Origin: Bacteroides sp.
Lineage (GTDB): Bacteria > Bacteroidota > Bacteroidia > Bacteroidales > Bacteroidaceae
Length of the DNA: 33,750 nt
Direction of reading: 5' to 3'
Assembly (NCBI GenBank): GCA_030151845.1
Contig: JASLCM010000265.1
Span: 1 to 33,750, forward strand
Part shown: positions 22,931 through 31,204 of the stretch, piece by piece
How positions within the stretch are numbered: position 1 is the first letter of the stretch
Layout: the number at the start of each line of letters is the position of its first letter
Position numbers and translations under genes: made by a program
The notes under the pieces: generated by a model
Seen by the model: only the letters and a program-made list of their open reading frames with translations
The model's database searches: none
What the model was told of the DNA's origin: nothing

Positions 22931-23446
22931 ATGTTAACTAAAACAATGAAGTATAGAACAATCTTGCTAATAGCGATTCTCTCCTTTCCTTTTACTCTTC
23001 ATGCACAGGAGGAGGACTTTGGAGCTTTCCTAAAACAATTTACCTCTAGTGCATCGTTTCAAATGGAGCGTATTCAATTTCCTTTAAAATCATCTATTGT
23101 GCTTTACAATGAGGTGGAAGATAGAGATGAGCAAATCCCTTTCACGAAGGAACTTTGGCCTCTTGTTGGAGAAGAGATCTTTAAAGTTGGGCGTACACCA
23201 TTGGATGAGGGTGGAGTATATTTGAGTCACTTCAGGGTAGATACTAAAAATAAAAAGGTTTTTGAGGCAGGTTTGGAGGAGTCTGAGCTCGATTTAAAGA
23301 TAGAGTTTAACCGTATAAATGGGAAGTGGTATGTTGTTGATTGCTACACTGCATGGTATGATTTTAGTCTGCCCTTTGAGGAGTTTCCTGCAGTGAAGCA
23401 ACAAGTTGAAGAAGAGAACAAGAGTTTTAGAGAGGATCATCCTTAG
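22931..23446 (+). CDS. DUF4348-like exported protein
   Basis: The 171-residue product begins with a signal peptide (MKYRTILLIAILSFPFTLHA followed by QEEDFG), so it is exported. The mature part resembles DUF4348 proteins of Bacteroidales: EDFGAFLKQFTSSASFQMER near residue 28, then IPFTKELWPLVG, and near the end FNRINGKWYVVDCYTAWYD. The function is unknown. The start could equally be the ATG at 22946, which gives a cleaner signal peptide n-region. Its last 20 nt overlap the convergent queG gene. It may be read from the DUF2851 promoter. Confidence 0.78.
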   Translation: MLTKTMKYRTILLIAILSFPFTLHAQEEDFGAFLKQFTSSASFQMERIQFPLKSSIVLYNEVEDRDEQIPFTKELWPLVGEEIFKVGRTPLDEGGVYLSHFRVDTKNKKVFEAGLEESELDLKIEFNRINGKWYVVDCYTAWYDFSLPFEEFPAVKQQVEEENKSFREDHP

Positions 23447-24380
23447 ATTCTTCTTTAGCAACAAGGGCAATGTTCCTTTTTAGCCCGTTATATTTGGTTC
23501 GTTTAACAGCGCTATTTTTAAAGATGGATTGATATTCTTCTTGTGTTAAATCTTGCCATTGTTTCTTGTTGTAGGTGAGTAGCTCTTTTCTCGGTTGGAA
23601 CTCTAAAACATGTGTTGGTTTAGAAAATCGATTCCAAGGACAAGCTTTCAAACACTCGTCACAGCCATAAACATGTTCTTTCATCGCTTTATGGTAACGA
23701 GAGGGGATATCTTCTCTATTTTCAATGGTGAGATAGGATAAACACGAGCGTGAGTCTAATACAAAAGGCTCTATTAATGCTTGTGTGGGGCAGGAATCTA
23801 TGCATCGGGTACAATTTCCACATCTATTTTTTATTGGAGTGTCATATAATAGCTCTAGGTCAATTATTAACTCTCCAAGGAAAAAGCAGGATCCCTTTTT
23901 CGGAATAATGAGTTGCGTGTTCTTGCCAATCCATCCTAGGCCAGCTCTCCAGGCCCAGTAACGTTCTAGGACAGGGGCTGTATCAACAAAAACTCGCCCG
24001 GTAATAGGGTGTAGTTGGGTGTTGATTTTATCAAAGAGCTGCTGAAGCTTTTCCTTCATCACAAGGTGATAGTCGTCTCCATAAGCGTACCAAGAAAATT
24101 GATATCCTTCTTTAGGTTGTAGCTTTGAGGGGTAGTAGTTTAGTGCTAGAGCGATAATGGTTTTTGAACCAGGAACGAGAAGAGCCGGATTCATCCGTTT
24201 ATTGAAGTGGTTTTCTAGGTACTTCATATTGGCCTGATATCCTTCCTTTATCCAACTTAAGAAAAAATTCTGGTTTGCGACCTCTTCAACAGGGGCAAAT
24301 CCACAAGCTTCAAACCCAATCTCCTTGGCTAGCTCTTTAATCTTCTGACTTAATTCCTTCTTCGAATATTTTAAATGCAT
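23427..24380 (-). CDS. queG: Epoxyqueuosine reductase QueG
   Basis: QueG carries out the last step of queuosine synthesis, reducing epoxyqueuosine at tRNA position 34 with cobalamin and two 4Fe-4S clusters. The 317-residue protein has the family stretch KTIIALALNYYP, the catalytic Asp133 in VFVDTAPVLERYWAWRAGLG and WIGKNT. Cluster ligands are in CGNCTRCIDSCP (187-198) and CDECLKACPW (240-249), plus Cys213. It is shorter than E. coli QueG (379), lacking the C-terminal HEAT-like part, as in many Bacteroidota. Its start overlaps the end of the deacetylase gene by 44 nt, a long overlap, but the frame offers no better ATG before residue 52. Confidence 0.96.
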   Translation of the reverse strand: MHLKYSKKELSQKIKELAKEIGFEACGFAPVEEVANQNFFLSWIKEGYQANMKYLENHFNKRMNPALLVPGSKTIIALALNYYPSKLQPKEGYQFSWYAYGDDYHLVMKEKLQQLFDKINTQLHPITGRVFVDTAPVLERYWAWRAGLGWIGKNTQLIIPKKGSCFFLGELIIDLELLYDTPIKNRCGNCTRCIDSCPTQALIEPFVLDSRSCLSYLTIENREDIPSRYHKAMKEHVYGCDECLKACPWNRFSKPTHVLEFQPRKELLTYNKKQWQDLTQEEYQSIFKNSAVKRTKYNGLKRNIALVAKEESKDDPL

Positions 24381-24975
24381 ATCCCTCCTCTTTTAGAAAC
24401 TTGATAGCCTTAGGAAGAGCGTATTGAAGATTCCCGTTTTTCCAAGACTTTAGAGAGTCATGAAAGGTTATGATGGAACCGTTTCTAGCATACTTCATTA
24501 CATTAGCTAGAACCTGTGGCCCCCTGAGTTTTTTGCTATAGTCTCTTGTCACCAAGTCCCACATTATTATTTTATAGTAATGTTTTAAAACCATGTATTG
24601 TAGCCATCCCATATGCCCATGTGGTGGTCGGAACAACTTGGTTTGTAGGACCTGATTTGCTTTTTCGGTATTTGCTAAATAGTTTTTAGCCAAGTATTCA
24701 AATCCGCGGATGTGATTGTAGGTGTGATTTCCAATACAGTGTCCTCTGCTTACTACATCTTTATAAATATCCGGATATTTTCTAACGTTATCGCCTACCA
24801 TAAAGAAGGTGGCTTTTACTCCCTCTTTATCGAGTAGTTCAAGAACCCAAGGTGTAACAACAGGTATAGGTCCATCATCGAAAGTTAGATAGACAGAGCG
24901 GTCTGTTGGGTCCATTCTGAAAATAGCACTAGGGTATAATGCCCTAAAAATTTTTGGCGGTTGTTCTATTAACAT
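24337..24975 (-). CDS. Polysaccharide deacetylase (NodB/CE4 family)
   Basis: CE4 enzymes remove N- or O-acetyl groups from sugars such as peptidoglycan or exopolysaccharide GlcNAc. The 212-residue protein has motif 1 TFDDGP (31-36), the metal-binding motif 2 HTYNH (His84, His88), motif 3 RPPHG (116-120) and the late motif ITFHDS with the catalytic His. All key residues are present, so it should be active. No signal peptide is visible, so cytoplasmic or unusual export must be assumed. It lies 5 nt after the DUF2723 gene and overlaps queG by 44 nt. The DUF2723 neighbour suggests a link with glycan processing, but this is inference. Confidence 0.92.
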   Translation of the reverse strand: MLIEQPPKIFRALYPSAIFRMDPTDRSVYLTFDDGPIPVVTPWVLELLDKEGVKATFFMVGDNVRKYPDIYKDVVSRGHCIGNHTYNHIRGFEYLAKNYLANTEKANQVLQTKLFRPPHGHMGWLQYMVLKHYYKIIMWDLVTRDYSKKLRGPQVLANVMKYARNGSIITFHDSLKSWKNGNLQYALPKAIKFLKEEGYAFKIFEEGIKSED

Positions 24976-24980
24976 CCGGT

Positions 24981-27900
24981 TTATCTTTTATTCCCAACCC
25001 TGAGTACAAGCTCATTATAAAGCTGCTCCAACTTATTCTCATAAAGTTCCGTTAAAGAGGAATTGTACCTTTTAAGAATCTTAACTTCAGCATCAAGATA
25101 AGCCAGGTGATACTCAACTTCACTTAAAGAAGGATAGAGGTGATAATCCTCTAAACTTAAGTACCAGGTAACATATTCTACGGACTTATCTGCCAAGTAG
25201 CTTATAATACTTTCTGCTTTTTCAGTTTCTCCTAAAACAAGATAGGCTTCTCCCATGTGGAGAGCTCCATTTTGAAAGTCATAAGGAACATTTTCATGAG
25301 GGATATTCTCTTCGCAATAAGCTAGAGCCTTTAACGCCTTTTCGCGTTTTCCCTCTTGTAGGAGTGCTGAAACGAGTTGACTAAATAAGCGCCTATGAGT
25401 ATCGCACATTCTTAGGGTATTTTCATCTAAATATACTCCAGGATTATTGATACCCCCAAACTTATACTTGTTCATGAGGTTGTCATACAACCTTTCTGTA
25501 TCGATAGTAGCATTTAGCTTAGCCACATTAAATGGAGTAAATCGATAGGCTAGTCCTTCCTGAACAAAGTGGTCTCTCATATTTAGTTGATAATCGGGGC
25601 CAACCGTTATAGCCATATAGAGAGGGCGCTCCCAATTGGTGTTTGCGATAAGTTCGAGCATCATAAGTTCACTTTTTTGCAGGTAATTTTTACCCTTTAA
25701 TGAGATTACCATATGATCGGGTATAGAATCTCCTAAGGCTGCAGGAATTCGAATATCAGATCTACGTACGGCTTCTTTATCTATTGTTAGTATGATGCTG
25801 TCGGTAGGAATAACTTTTAACTCTTCATTTTTAGTTAGGACCCATCTCTCCATGATGTTTTTAAGTTCAAAAGGCTCTTCACCAAACTCATCAACCAGTT
25901 TTTCATAGAGATCTGTTTTTCCTTCTTTTAGCTCTTTCTTCGCATTATCATAAATTTTACTGAGCTGTTTGCCCACTTCAGGACGAATAGGTATAACCTC
26001 GTTGGTTCCTTCTATGTAGTCCGCACGCTCCCAGTGAATAGGGAGAGAGGGCGACTCATAGGCAGGTCTTTTCATTTGATCGATATACCAATCGGTTTGT
26101 AAGTAGCTTAGGTTACAGGTCCGAGCATCGGTTCTAACTCCTTCTGTGTCCTGATTGTACCAAAGAGGGAATGTATCATTATCTCCATTGGTAAATATGA
26201 TGGGGTGGTTTGTTTCTGGTAGAGTCATGAGATAATTCTGACCGAAATCTCTTGCCACATAACGATTGGAGCGGTCGTGATCATCCCAAGTTTGGCTTGC
26301 CATTTGAAGGGGAACACAGATCCCGACTATACTAGCAATAACAGCTGTTAACGTTTTGTTGTTGCGTATATAGTTATTTAGGAAGTCTGCTATTCCAGCT
26401 ACTCCCATACCTATCCATATAGCGAAGGCATAGAAGGAGCCTGCATAGGCATAATCTCGCTCTCGAGGCTGCATTGGTGTTTGGTTTAGATAAAGAACTA
26501 TGGCTATTCCAGTCATAAAGAAAAGGAAGAAGACAACCCAGAATTGCTGAATCCCTCGTTTGTTTTTACCTATTTGCCAGAAAAGTCCAATTAAACCAAG
26601 AAGGAGAGGGAGTCCGTAATATACGTTTCTTCCTTTATTCTCTTTCAACTCTTTAGGAAGTAGTTCTTGATTGCCAACAAGGTACTTATCTATAAAATTA
26701 AAGCCTGTTATCCAGTTCCCATGTTCTATTTCTCCACTTCCTTGAATGTCATTTTGCCTACCAACAAAGTTCCACATAAAATACCTCCAATACATGAAGT
26801 TTAACTGGTAGGTGAAAAAGAACTTTATGTTTTCCCATTGTGTAGGTACGTTAACCATTACAGTTCTTCCACATTCATCGTAGGGAACCTCTTTTCCTTT
26901 AATATTAACCCATTGTTTATAGTAATCGGCATGTGCAGAGCTATACATTCTAGGGAAAATCATATTCTGAGCATATTGATACTCGACTCTTCCTGGAATT
27001 TCGATATAGCTATCTTTCTCTGTTGGATTCTCTTTCTCTTTTCTAATGAATTTAGTGGTTTGTAAGTTCTTTTTAGGTTCACAATATCCATCTTTAGCTT
27101 CAAGTGCTACTCGAGAAGAGAAGGCCTGGCCATAAAAGAGAGGTCTTGTTCCATATTGTTCTCTTCCTAGGTATTCACCAAGGGTGAATATATCTTCGGG
27201 AGAGTTTTGATCCATAGGAGGATTAGCAATAGAGCGTAAAACAATGAGTGTGTATGAAGAGTAGCCAATCATGATAAACATGATACACAATAAGGTCGTA
27301 TTTAATGTTCTGCTGCTCACTCTATAGCTTTGTTTGATTTTATCACTAAAGAGATAGAGTGAAAGAAGTGCTATCACAGCTGCACCAATGAGTAAACTGG
27401 TTGTTCCATGTCCGTAAAAAGGAATCCCGAGCAGAATAACTGTAAACAAGAAGGAGAGCCCCATTCGGAGTTCACTTTTTTCTTGATAGGTTTCATAGAC
27501 ACCCCATACGATTGCTAAGGCTAAAACTAGTATATAGAAAATAACACCTGTGTTAAAAGGCAATCCTAGATGATTTACAAAGAGAATTTCAAAAGAGCCT
27601 CCAACTTTGATTACCCCAGGAATTATCCCATAGAGAACAATGGCAACCAGTACTGCAGATCCGAAAAGAGCAAGTAAGGATCCTTTGATATTAGCTTCTG
27701 GATTCTTTTTATAATAATAGACAAGTACAATAGCAGGCAAACAGAGTAGGTTAAGGAGGTGAACTCCAATACTTAGGCCTGTAAGATAGGCTATTAAGAT
27801 AAGCCAACGATCGGCATGTGGTTGATCTGCTACCTCTTCCCACTTAAGAATGAGCCAAAAGACTACTGCAGTGAAAAGTGAAGAGTATGCATAAACCTCC

Positions 27901-28331
27901 GCTTCAACAGCACTAAACCAAAAAGTGTCACTGAAGGTATATGCTAGGGCTCCAGCTACACCACTACCAATGATTGTGATAATTTGGGAAGTTGTAAGTT
28001 CTTTATTCTCCGTATAGAACAATCTTTTTACCAAGTGAGTGATACTTAGATATAAAAAGAGAATGCAGGCACCACTCATAAGCGCACTCATGAGGTTTAC
28101 CATCATAGCAACCTGTGAGGGATCGCTTACAAACTGTGTAAAAAAATTAGCCGTTAACATGAAGAAAGGAGCACCAGGTGGGTGACCGACTTCTAGCTTA
28201 TAAGCAGATGTTATAAACTCAGGGCAATCCCAGAAGCTAGCAGTTGGCTCAATAGTCAAGCAGTATACGGTAGATGCTAATAGAAAAACAATCCATGCTG
28301 TAACATTCTTGGCTAATCTATATTGTTTCAT
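24981..28331 (-). CDS. DUF2723 membrane protein, O-mannosyltransferase-like (GT-C fold), with C-terminal TPR-like region
   Basis: The 1116-residue protein has many membrane segments within the first 700 residues and a large soluble C-terminus. The first extracytoplasmic loop contains EPTASFWDCPEFI and EVGHPPGAPFFML (residues about 29-58), the DUF2723 signature and the likely acidic catalytic site of a GT-C glycosyltransferase. Later motifs are QPRERDYAYAGSFYAFAIWI and TNGDNDTFPLWYNQD. The end (about 1000-1090) looks TPR-like. Human TMEM260, of the same DUF2723 family, is an O-mannosyltransferase, so transfer of lipid-linked sugar to exported proteins is a fair inference. It heads the run with the deacetylase and queG and has a TATCTTTG box 34 nt upstream. 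Confidence 0.88.
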   Translation of the reverse strand: MKQYRLAKNVTAWIVFLLASTVYCLTIEPTASFWDCPEFITSAYKLEVGHPPGAPFFMLTANFFTQFVSDPSQVAMMVNLMSALMSGACILFLYLSITHLVKRLFYTENKELTTSQIITIIGSGVAGALAYTFSDTFWFSAVEAEVYAYSSLFTAVVFWLILKWEEVADQPHADRWLILIAYLTGLSIGVHLLNLLCLPAIVLVYYYKKNPEANIKGSLLALFGSAVLVAIVLYGIIPGVIKVGGSFEILFVNHLGLPFNTGVIFYILVLALAIVWGVYETYQEKSELRMGLSFLFTVILLGIPFYGHGTTSLLIGAAVIALLSLYLFSDKIKQSYRVSSRTLNTTLLCIMFIMIGYSSYTLIVLRSIANPPMDQNSPEDIFTLGEYLGREQYGTRPLFYGQAFSSRVALEAKDGYCEPKKNLQTTKFIRKEKENPTEKDSYIEIPGRVEYQYAQNMIFPRMYSSAHADYYKQWVNIKGKEVPYDECGRTVMVNVPTQWENIKFFFTYQLNFMYWRYFMWNFVGRQNDIQGSGEIEHGNWITGFNFIDKYLVGNQELLPKELKENKGRNVYYGLPLLLGLIGLFWQIGKNKRGIQQFWVVFFLFFMTGIAIVLYLNQTPMQPRERDYAYAGSFYAFAIWIGMGVAGIADFLNNYIRNNKTLTAVIASIVGICVPLQMASQTWDDHDRSNRYVARDFGQNYLMTLPETNHPIIFTNGDNDTFPLWYNQDTEGVRTDARTCNLSYLQTDWYIDQMKRPAYESPSLPIHWERADYIEGTNEVIPIRPEVGKQLSKIYDNAKKELKEGKTDLYEKLVDEFGEEPFELKNIMERWVLTKNEELKVIPTDSIILTIDKEAVRRSDIRIPAALGDSIPDHMVISLKGKNYLQKSELMMLELIANTNWERPLYMAITVGPDYQLNMRDHFVQEGLAYRFTPFNVAKLNATIDTERLYDNLMNKYKFGGINNPGVYLDENTLRMCDTHRRLFSQLVSALLQEGKREKALKALAYCEENIPHENVPYDFQNGALHMGEAYLVLGETEKAESIISYLADKSVEYVTWYLSLEDYHLYPSLSEVEYHLAYLDAEVKILKRYNSSLTELYENKLEQLYNELVLRVGNKR

Positions 28332-28365
28332 GTGTTTAAGTTTTCAGAATCTTAAAAATATGATG

Positions 28366-28373
28366 CAAAGATA
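28366..28373 (-). promoter_or_regulatory. -7 promoter element (TATCTTTG) for the DUF2723 gene run
   Basis: Exact TAnnTTTG match 34 nt upstream of the DUF2723 start codon. A TTTG lies about 15 nt further upstream, shorter than the usual -33 spacing. Confidence 0.5.
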
Positions 28374-28397
28374 GCTAAATGTATGAAACAAATAAAG

Positions 28398-28418
28398 ATG
28401 TGAGTCAATCATTCACAT
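28398..28418 (-). terminator. Possible weak terminator after the znuC-like gene
   Basis: ATGTGA and TCACAT form a 6-bp stem with a 9-nt loop, 18 nt past the stop; the minus strand continues T-rich (CTTTATTTGTTT). The stem is short. Confidence 0.35.
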
Positions 28419-28436
28419 TACTTTAGTCTCAAAAGA

Positions 28437-29195
28437 TTAATGTTTGTGTTTTTTAAGCACACGATGTGGAAACTGTCCATGTCCGATAATGTCAATGGGG
28501 CAGTGAAAGTTTTTTTCAATCCACGCTGTATCTACCTCAGTAGAGGGGTGGTAATGGAGTGTCTCATTAACACAAGCTATAGTTTTAACTTGTTGGAGTA
28601 CTGAGCCTAAGTCATGACTTATAAGGAGAATAGCACAATTTTTATTGATCTCAGTAAGTATCTCGTATAATTTGGCCTCAAACTTACGATCAATATAGGT
28701 ACTGGGTTCGTCTAATATTAAGAGTTGAGGCTTTGCTATTATTGCTCTTCCAAGTAAAGCACGTTGAATCTGTCCTCCACTTAACTCACCAATTGGCTTA
28801 TGTGCTACATCAAGAAGCCCCATTTTAATTAAAGTCTCTTCAGCAAGTGCTTTTTCTTTAGCGGAGAATCTTTTCAAAAGTTTACTGGGTGTCTGTAGTC
28901 CGGATAGTATAACTTGTAAAACCGTAATAGGAAATTTTTTATCAATAACATTATACTGAGGAAGATAACCGATGTTAGACTGCGTGTTAGAGCCTTCATA
29001 AACAATCCTACCAGATCGTATGGGGAGTAAGCCTAATATAGCCTTAATTAAGGTTGTTTTTCCACCTCCATTGGGACCAATAACTCCTATAAAGTCATTT
29101 TTATAGACAGTAAGGTTGACGTTTTTAATAGCGACCTTCTCTCCGTAGGTGACGGTTAAATTTTCTACTTTTAAGATAATATCTTTCTCACTCAT
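28437..29195 (-). CDS. znuC: Metal (Zn/Mn) ABC transporter ATP-binding protein
   Basis: This 252-residue ABC ATPase has Walker A GPNGGGKTTL (40-49), Q-loop GYLPQ, signature LSGGQIQRALL (138-148), Walker B LLILDEPST (158-166) and the switch histidine in LLISHDLGSV. GYLPQ..VIDKKFPI..V and the C-terminal His-containing tail (HYHPS; KKHKH) are typical of ZnuC/MntB-type metal importers. It overlaps the substrate-binding gene upstream by 8 nt, so both act together. Notably no ABC-3 permease gene follows; the next gene downstream is the unrelated DUF2723 gene with its own promoter. Zinc versus manganese specificity cannot be settled from sequence. Confidence 0.88.
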   Translation of the reverse strand: MSEKDIILKVENLTVTYGEKVAIKNVNLTVYKNDFIGVIGPNGGGKTTLIKAILGLLPIRSGRIVYEGSNTQSNIGYLPQYNVIDKKFPITVLQVILSGLQTPSKLLKRFSAKEKALAEETLIKMGLLDVAHKPIGELSGGQIQRALLGRAIIAKPQLLILDEPSTYIDRKFEAKLYEILTEINKNCAILLISHDLGSVLQQVKTIACVNETLHYHPSTEVDTAWIEKNFHCPIDIIGHGQFPHRVLKKHKH

Positions 29196-30069
29196 GGTTC
29201 TGACTTAAGGCATTTGCTATTGTTAACATCTCCTCTTTCCAGTTGTAAGATAGAGGGTTTATTGAAACAATTGAGGTATGCGTCTCTCTGGCTATTAATT
29301 CTGCATTTTTATGATCAAACTCTGGTTGTACAAAGATCACCTGGATATTATACCTTTTACAAAGGTCGATGAGGTGTTTCAGATGACTTGGTGTAGGCTC
29401 TTTTCCCTCTTCTTCAATACTTAACTGAGTGAGCTGATAGTCTCTCGCAAAATAGGAGAGTGCGGGGTGATAAATCATAAAGGCCTCTCCTGTTCGATTC
29501 TCCATCTTTAGTTGGATTGATTTTTCTACCTCTTTTATCTCCTGAACGAGCCGATAATAGTTTTGTTGATACTCCTGGAAGTTATCAGGGTCAATCTCTT
29601 TTAAAAAAGAGAGAATATTTTTAGAGATGAGTAGGGCATTACTTGTAGAGTTCCACGTATGTGGATCTACTCCTCCATGGTGAGTATGGTCACCGTGGTG
29701 ATGGTCTTCTCCATAAATAAACTGGATGCCCTCTGAAGCATTAAAGAAGCGAACGTTAGGTGTATTGGCTTTGATCTTTTCCATCCAAGCCTGTTCAAAA
29801 CCTATGTATCCGATTTGGATGTAGGCTGTGCTTTTGTTTAGCTCCATTAATTGCTTGGGGGTTGGATCATAGGTCTCAGGACTAACCCCTTTAGGAACCA
29901 TGCTAACTACATTAAACTTACTGCCCACTATTTGTTCTGTAAAAAAACGAAGGGGTTCAATGGTAACTGTTATAATTGCACTCTTTTCTGTCTCTTTTTT
30001 GGTGCTAGAGCAAGCAGTAAGTAGCAATAGTAGGGTGAAGAAAAGGTAGTATCTAGTTGTTTTTGGCAT
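29188..30069 (-). CDS. znuA: Metal (Zn/Mn) ABC transporter substrate-binding lipoprotein
   Basis: The 293-residue cluster A-I binding protein has a lipoprotein signal ending LLTAC (Cys20). A His-rich loop EDHHHGDHTHH (121-131) precedes GVDPHTWNS (His137). His201 lies in MIYHPALSYF. The position of the first metal histidine in SPHxYEPT is Glu65 here (SPETYDPT), and the fourth ligand, usually Asp or Glu, appears as Asn271 (INPLSYNW). His-rich loops favour zinc, but the altered ligands leave specificity open. It overlaps the ATPase gene by 8 nt and follows mnmD by 9 nt on the same strand. Confidence 0.88.
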   Translation of the reverse strand: MPKTTRYYLFFTLLLLLTACSSTKKETEKSAIITVTIEPLRFFTEQIVGSKFNVVSMVPKGVSPETYDPTPKQLMELNKSTAYIQIGYIGFEQAWMEKIKANTPNVRFFNASEGIQFIYGEDHHHGDHTHHGGVDPHTWNSTSNALLISKNILSFLKEIDPDNFQEYQQNYYRLVQEIKEVEKSIQLKMENRTGEAFMIYHPALSYFARDYQLTQLSIEEEGKEPTPSHLKHLIDLCKRYNIQVIFVQPEFDHKNAELIARETHTSIVSINPLSYNWKEEMLTIANALSQNHE

Positions 30070-30078
30070 GATGAACTT

Positions 30079-30732
30079 TTATTTTTTAGTTGCTCGTAGA
30101 ATTTCTCTTTTTCCATTGGGGGGGCCAGGTAGCCGCTCTACCTCAAAACCAACCTCTTGGAGTCTTCTTCGTATAACTCCTTTCGAGCAGTAGGTTGTTA
30201 AGACTCCACCTCTATTCATAGAAACATATAAGTAGTCAAAAAGTTCCTTACTCCACATCTCCTCTTGCTTTTCAGGTGCAAAAGCATCAAAATAAACAAC
30301 ATCAACAGTAGAGGGGAGTTTAGGCTTCTTGGTAAAATCAGCCTCAAGTTTCAAAAGAGAGAACTGAGGGGTCAAATCTGTCTTTATGTTCCAATCTGCT
30401 GTATGAATAGTTTCAAAAAGCTTATCACTGGTATAGTTTAGTTGATACACAGTGTTCCAGCTTAAAGGATTTTTCTCTAATGTGACATAGCTGATCTTCT
30501 GATCAGTAGTCTGATTGTACTTAGCTGTTAAATAGGTGTTTAATCCTGTGCCGAACCCTATTTCTAAAACTGTAAGCTGAGGCAGGGTGCGAAGTTGTGA
30601 AAGACCACACGCAATAAAGATATGTTGTGATTCTGTTATGGCTCCTTTTATAGAGTGGTAGTTCTCATCTAGTTCTGGTAGATAAATTGTATTGCTACCG
30701 TCTGCCGTATGTATGATTTCTATATTTTTCAT
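30079..30732 (-). CDS. mnmD: tRNA (mnm5s2U34)-methyltransferase MnmD (stand-alone MnmC2-type)
   Basis: This SAM-dependent enzyme methylates nm5(s2)U34 to mnm5(s2)U34. In E. coli it is the N-terminal half of bifunctional MnmC; here a single domain of 217 residues. Recognisable parts are TADGSNTIYLPELDENYHS (9-27), the SAM loop TVLEIGFGTGLNTYLTA (54-70), VVYFDAFAPEKQEEMW (about 145-160) and the end GFEVERLPGPPNGKREILRA, all diagnostic of the DUF752/MnmC2 family. No FAD-dependent MnmC1 part is present. It starts 1 nt before the YqaA-like gene's stop. MnmG in this window makes its upstream product. Confidence 0.93.
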   Translation of the reverse strand: MKNIEIIHTADGSNTIYLPELDENYHSIKGAITESQHIFIACGLSQLRTLPQLTVLEIGFGTGLNTYLTAKYNQTTDQKISYVTLEKNPLSWNTVYQLNYTSDKLFETIHTADWNIKTDLTPQFSLLKLEADFTKKPKLPSTVDVVYFDAFAPEKQEEMWSKELFDYLYVSMNRGGVLTTYCSKGVIRRRLQEVGFEVERLPGPPNGKREILRATKK

Positions 30733-30733
30733 C

Positions 30734-31204
30734 TTATATAAAAAAAGAAAATAATCCTCTTGCTGCTAAAATAACTAGAAAATAGCGTAAAGACTTACCA
30801 ACAAACATACTTAGTGAAACAATACCAAAGTTACTTCTTATAAATCCTAATGCTACTGCAATAATACTTCCTAAGATGGGTAAGAAAGCAAAGAACCCCA
30901 TAAAACCACTTTTGTTATGTAGGTAGATTTGCATCTTATCAATCTTCTCTTTGTCCATCCTGAAAAATTTAGTTAGCCAGTCTGTTTTTCCTAGTCTCCC
31001 TAAGGAGTAACAGGTCATACCACCTAAGGTATTTCCTATAGATGCTGAAACAAGGCAGGCTGTAGGGTCTAGTCCAGTAGCAGGGTGTACAAGAGCTACC
31101 AATACAGCCTCAGAACTAAAAGGAATGATACTGCCAGCTAGAAATGAAGCAACAAACATTCCGAGGTAACTCCATTCTATTAAGAATTGTATAATAGTGT
31201 CCAT
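30734..31204 (-). CDS. YqaA/DedA-family (VTT/SNARE-associated domain) membrane protein
   Basis: The 156-residue protein has about four hydrophobic segments and resembles YqaA, a short DedA relative: FLAGSIIPFSSEAVLVAL near residue 22, SIGNTLGGMTCYSLGR near 55, and FFAFLPILGSIIAVALGF near 105. DedA-superfamily proteins are linked to lipid-carrier (undecaprenyl phosphate, phospholipid) flipping and membrane homeostasis; for YqaA this is not established. Its start overlaps the upstream membrane protein gene by 25 nt, indicating coupled translation in the purD run. Confidence 0.88.
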   Translation of the reverse strand: MDTIIQFLIEWSYLGMFVASFLAGSIIPFSSEAVLVALVHPATGLDPTACLVSASIGNTLGGMTCYSLGRLGKTDWLTKFFRMDKEKIDKMQIYLHNKSGFMGFFAFLPILGSIIAVALGFIRSNFGIVSLSMFVGKSLRYFLVILAARGLFSFFI

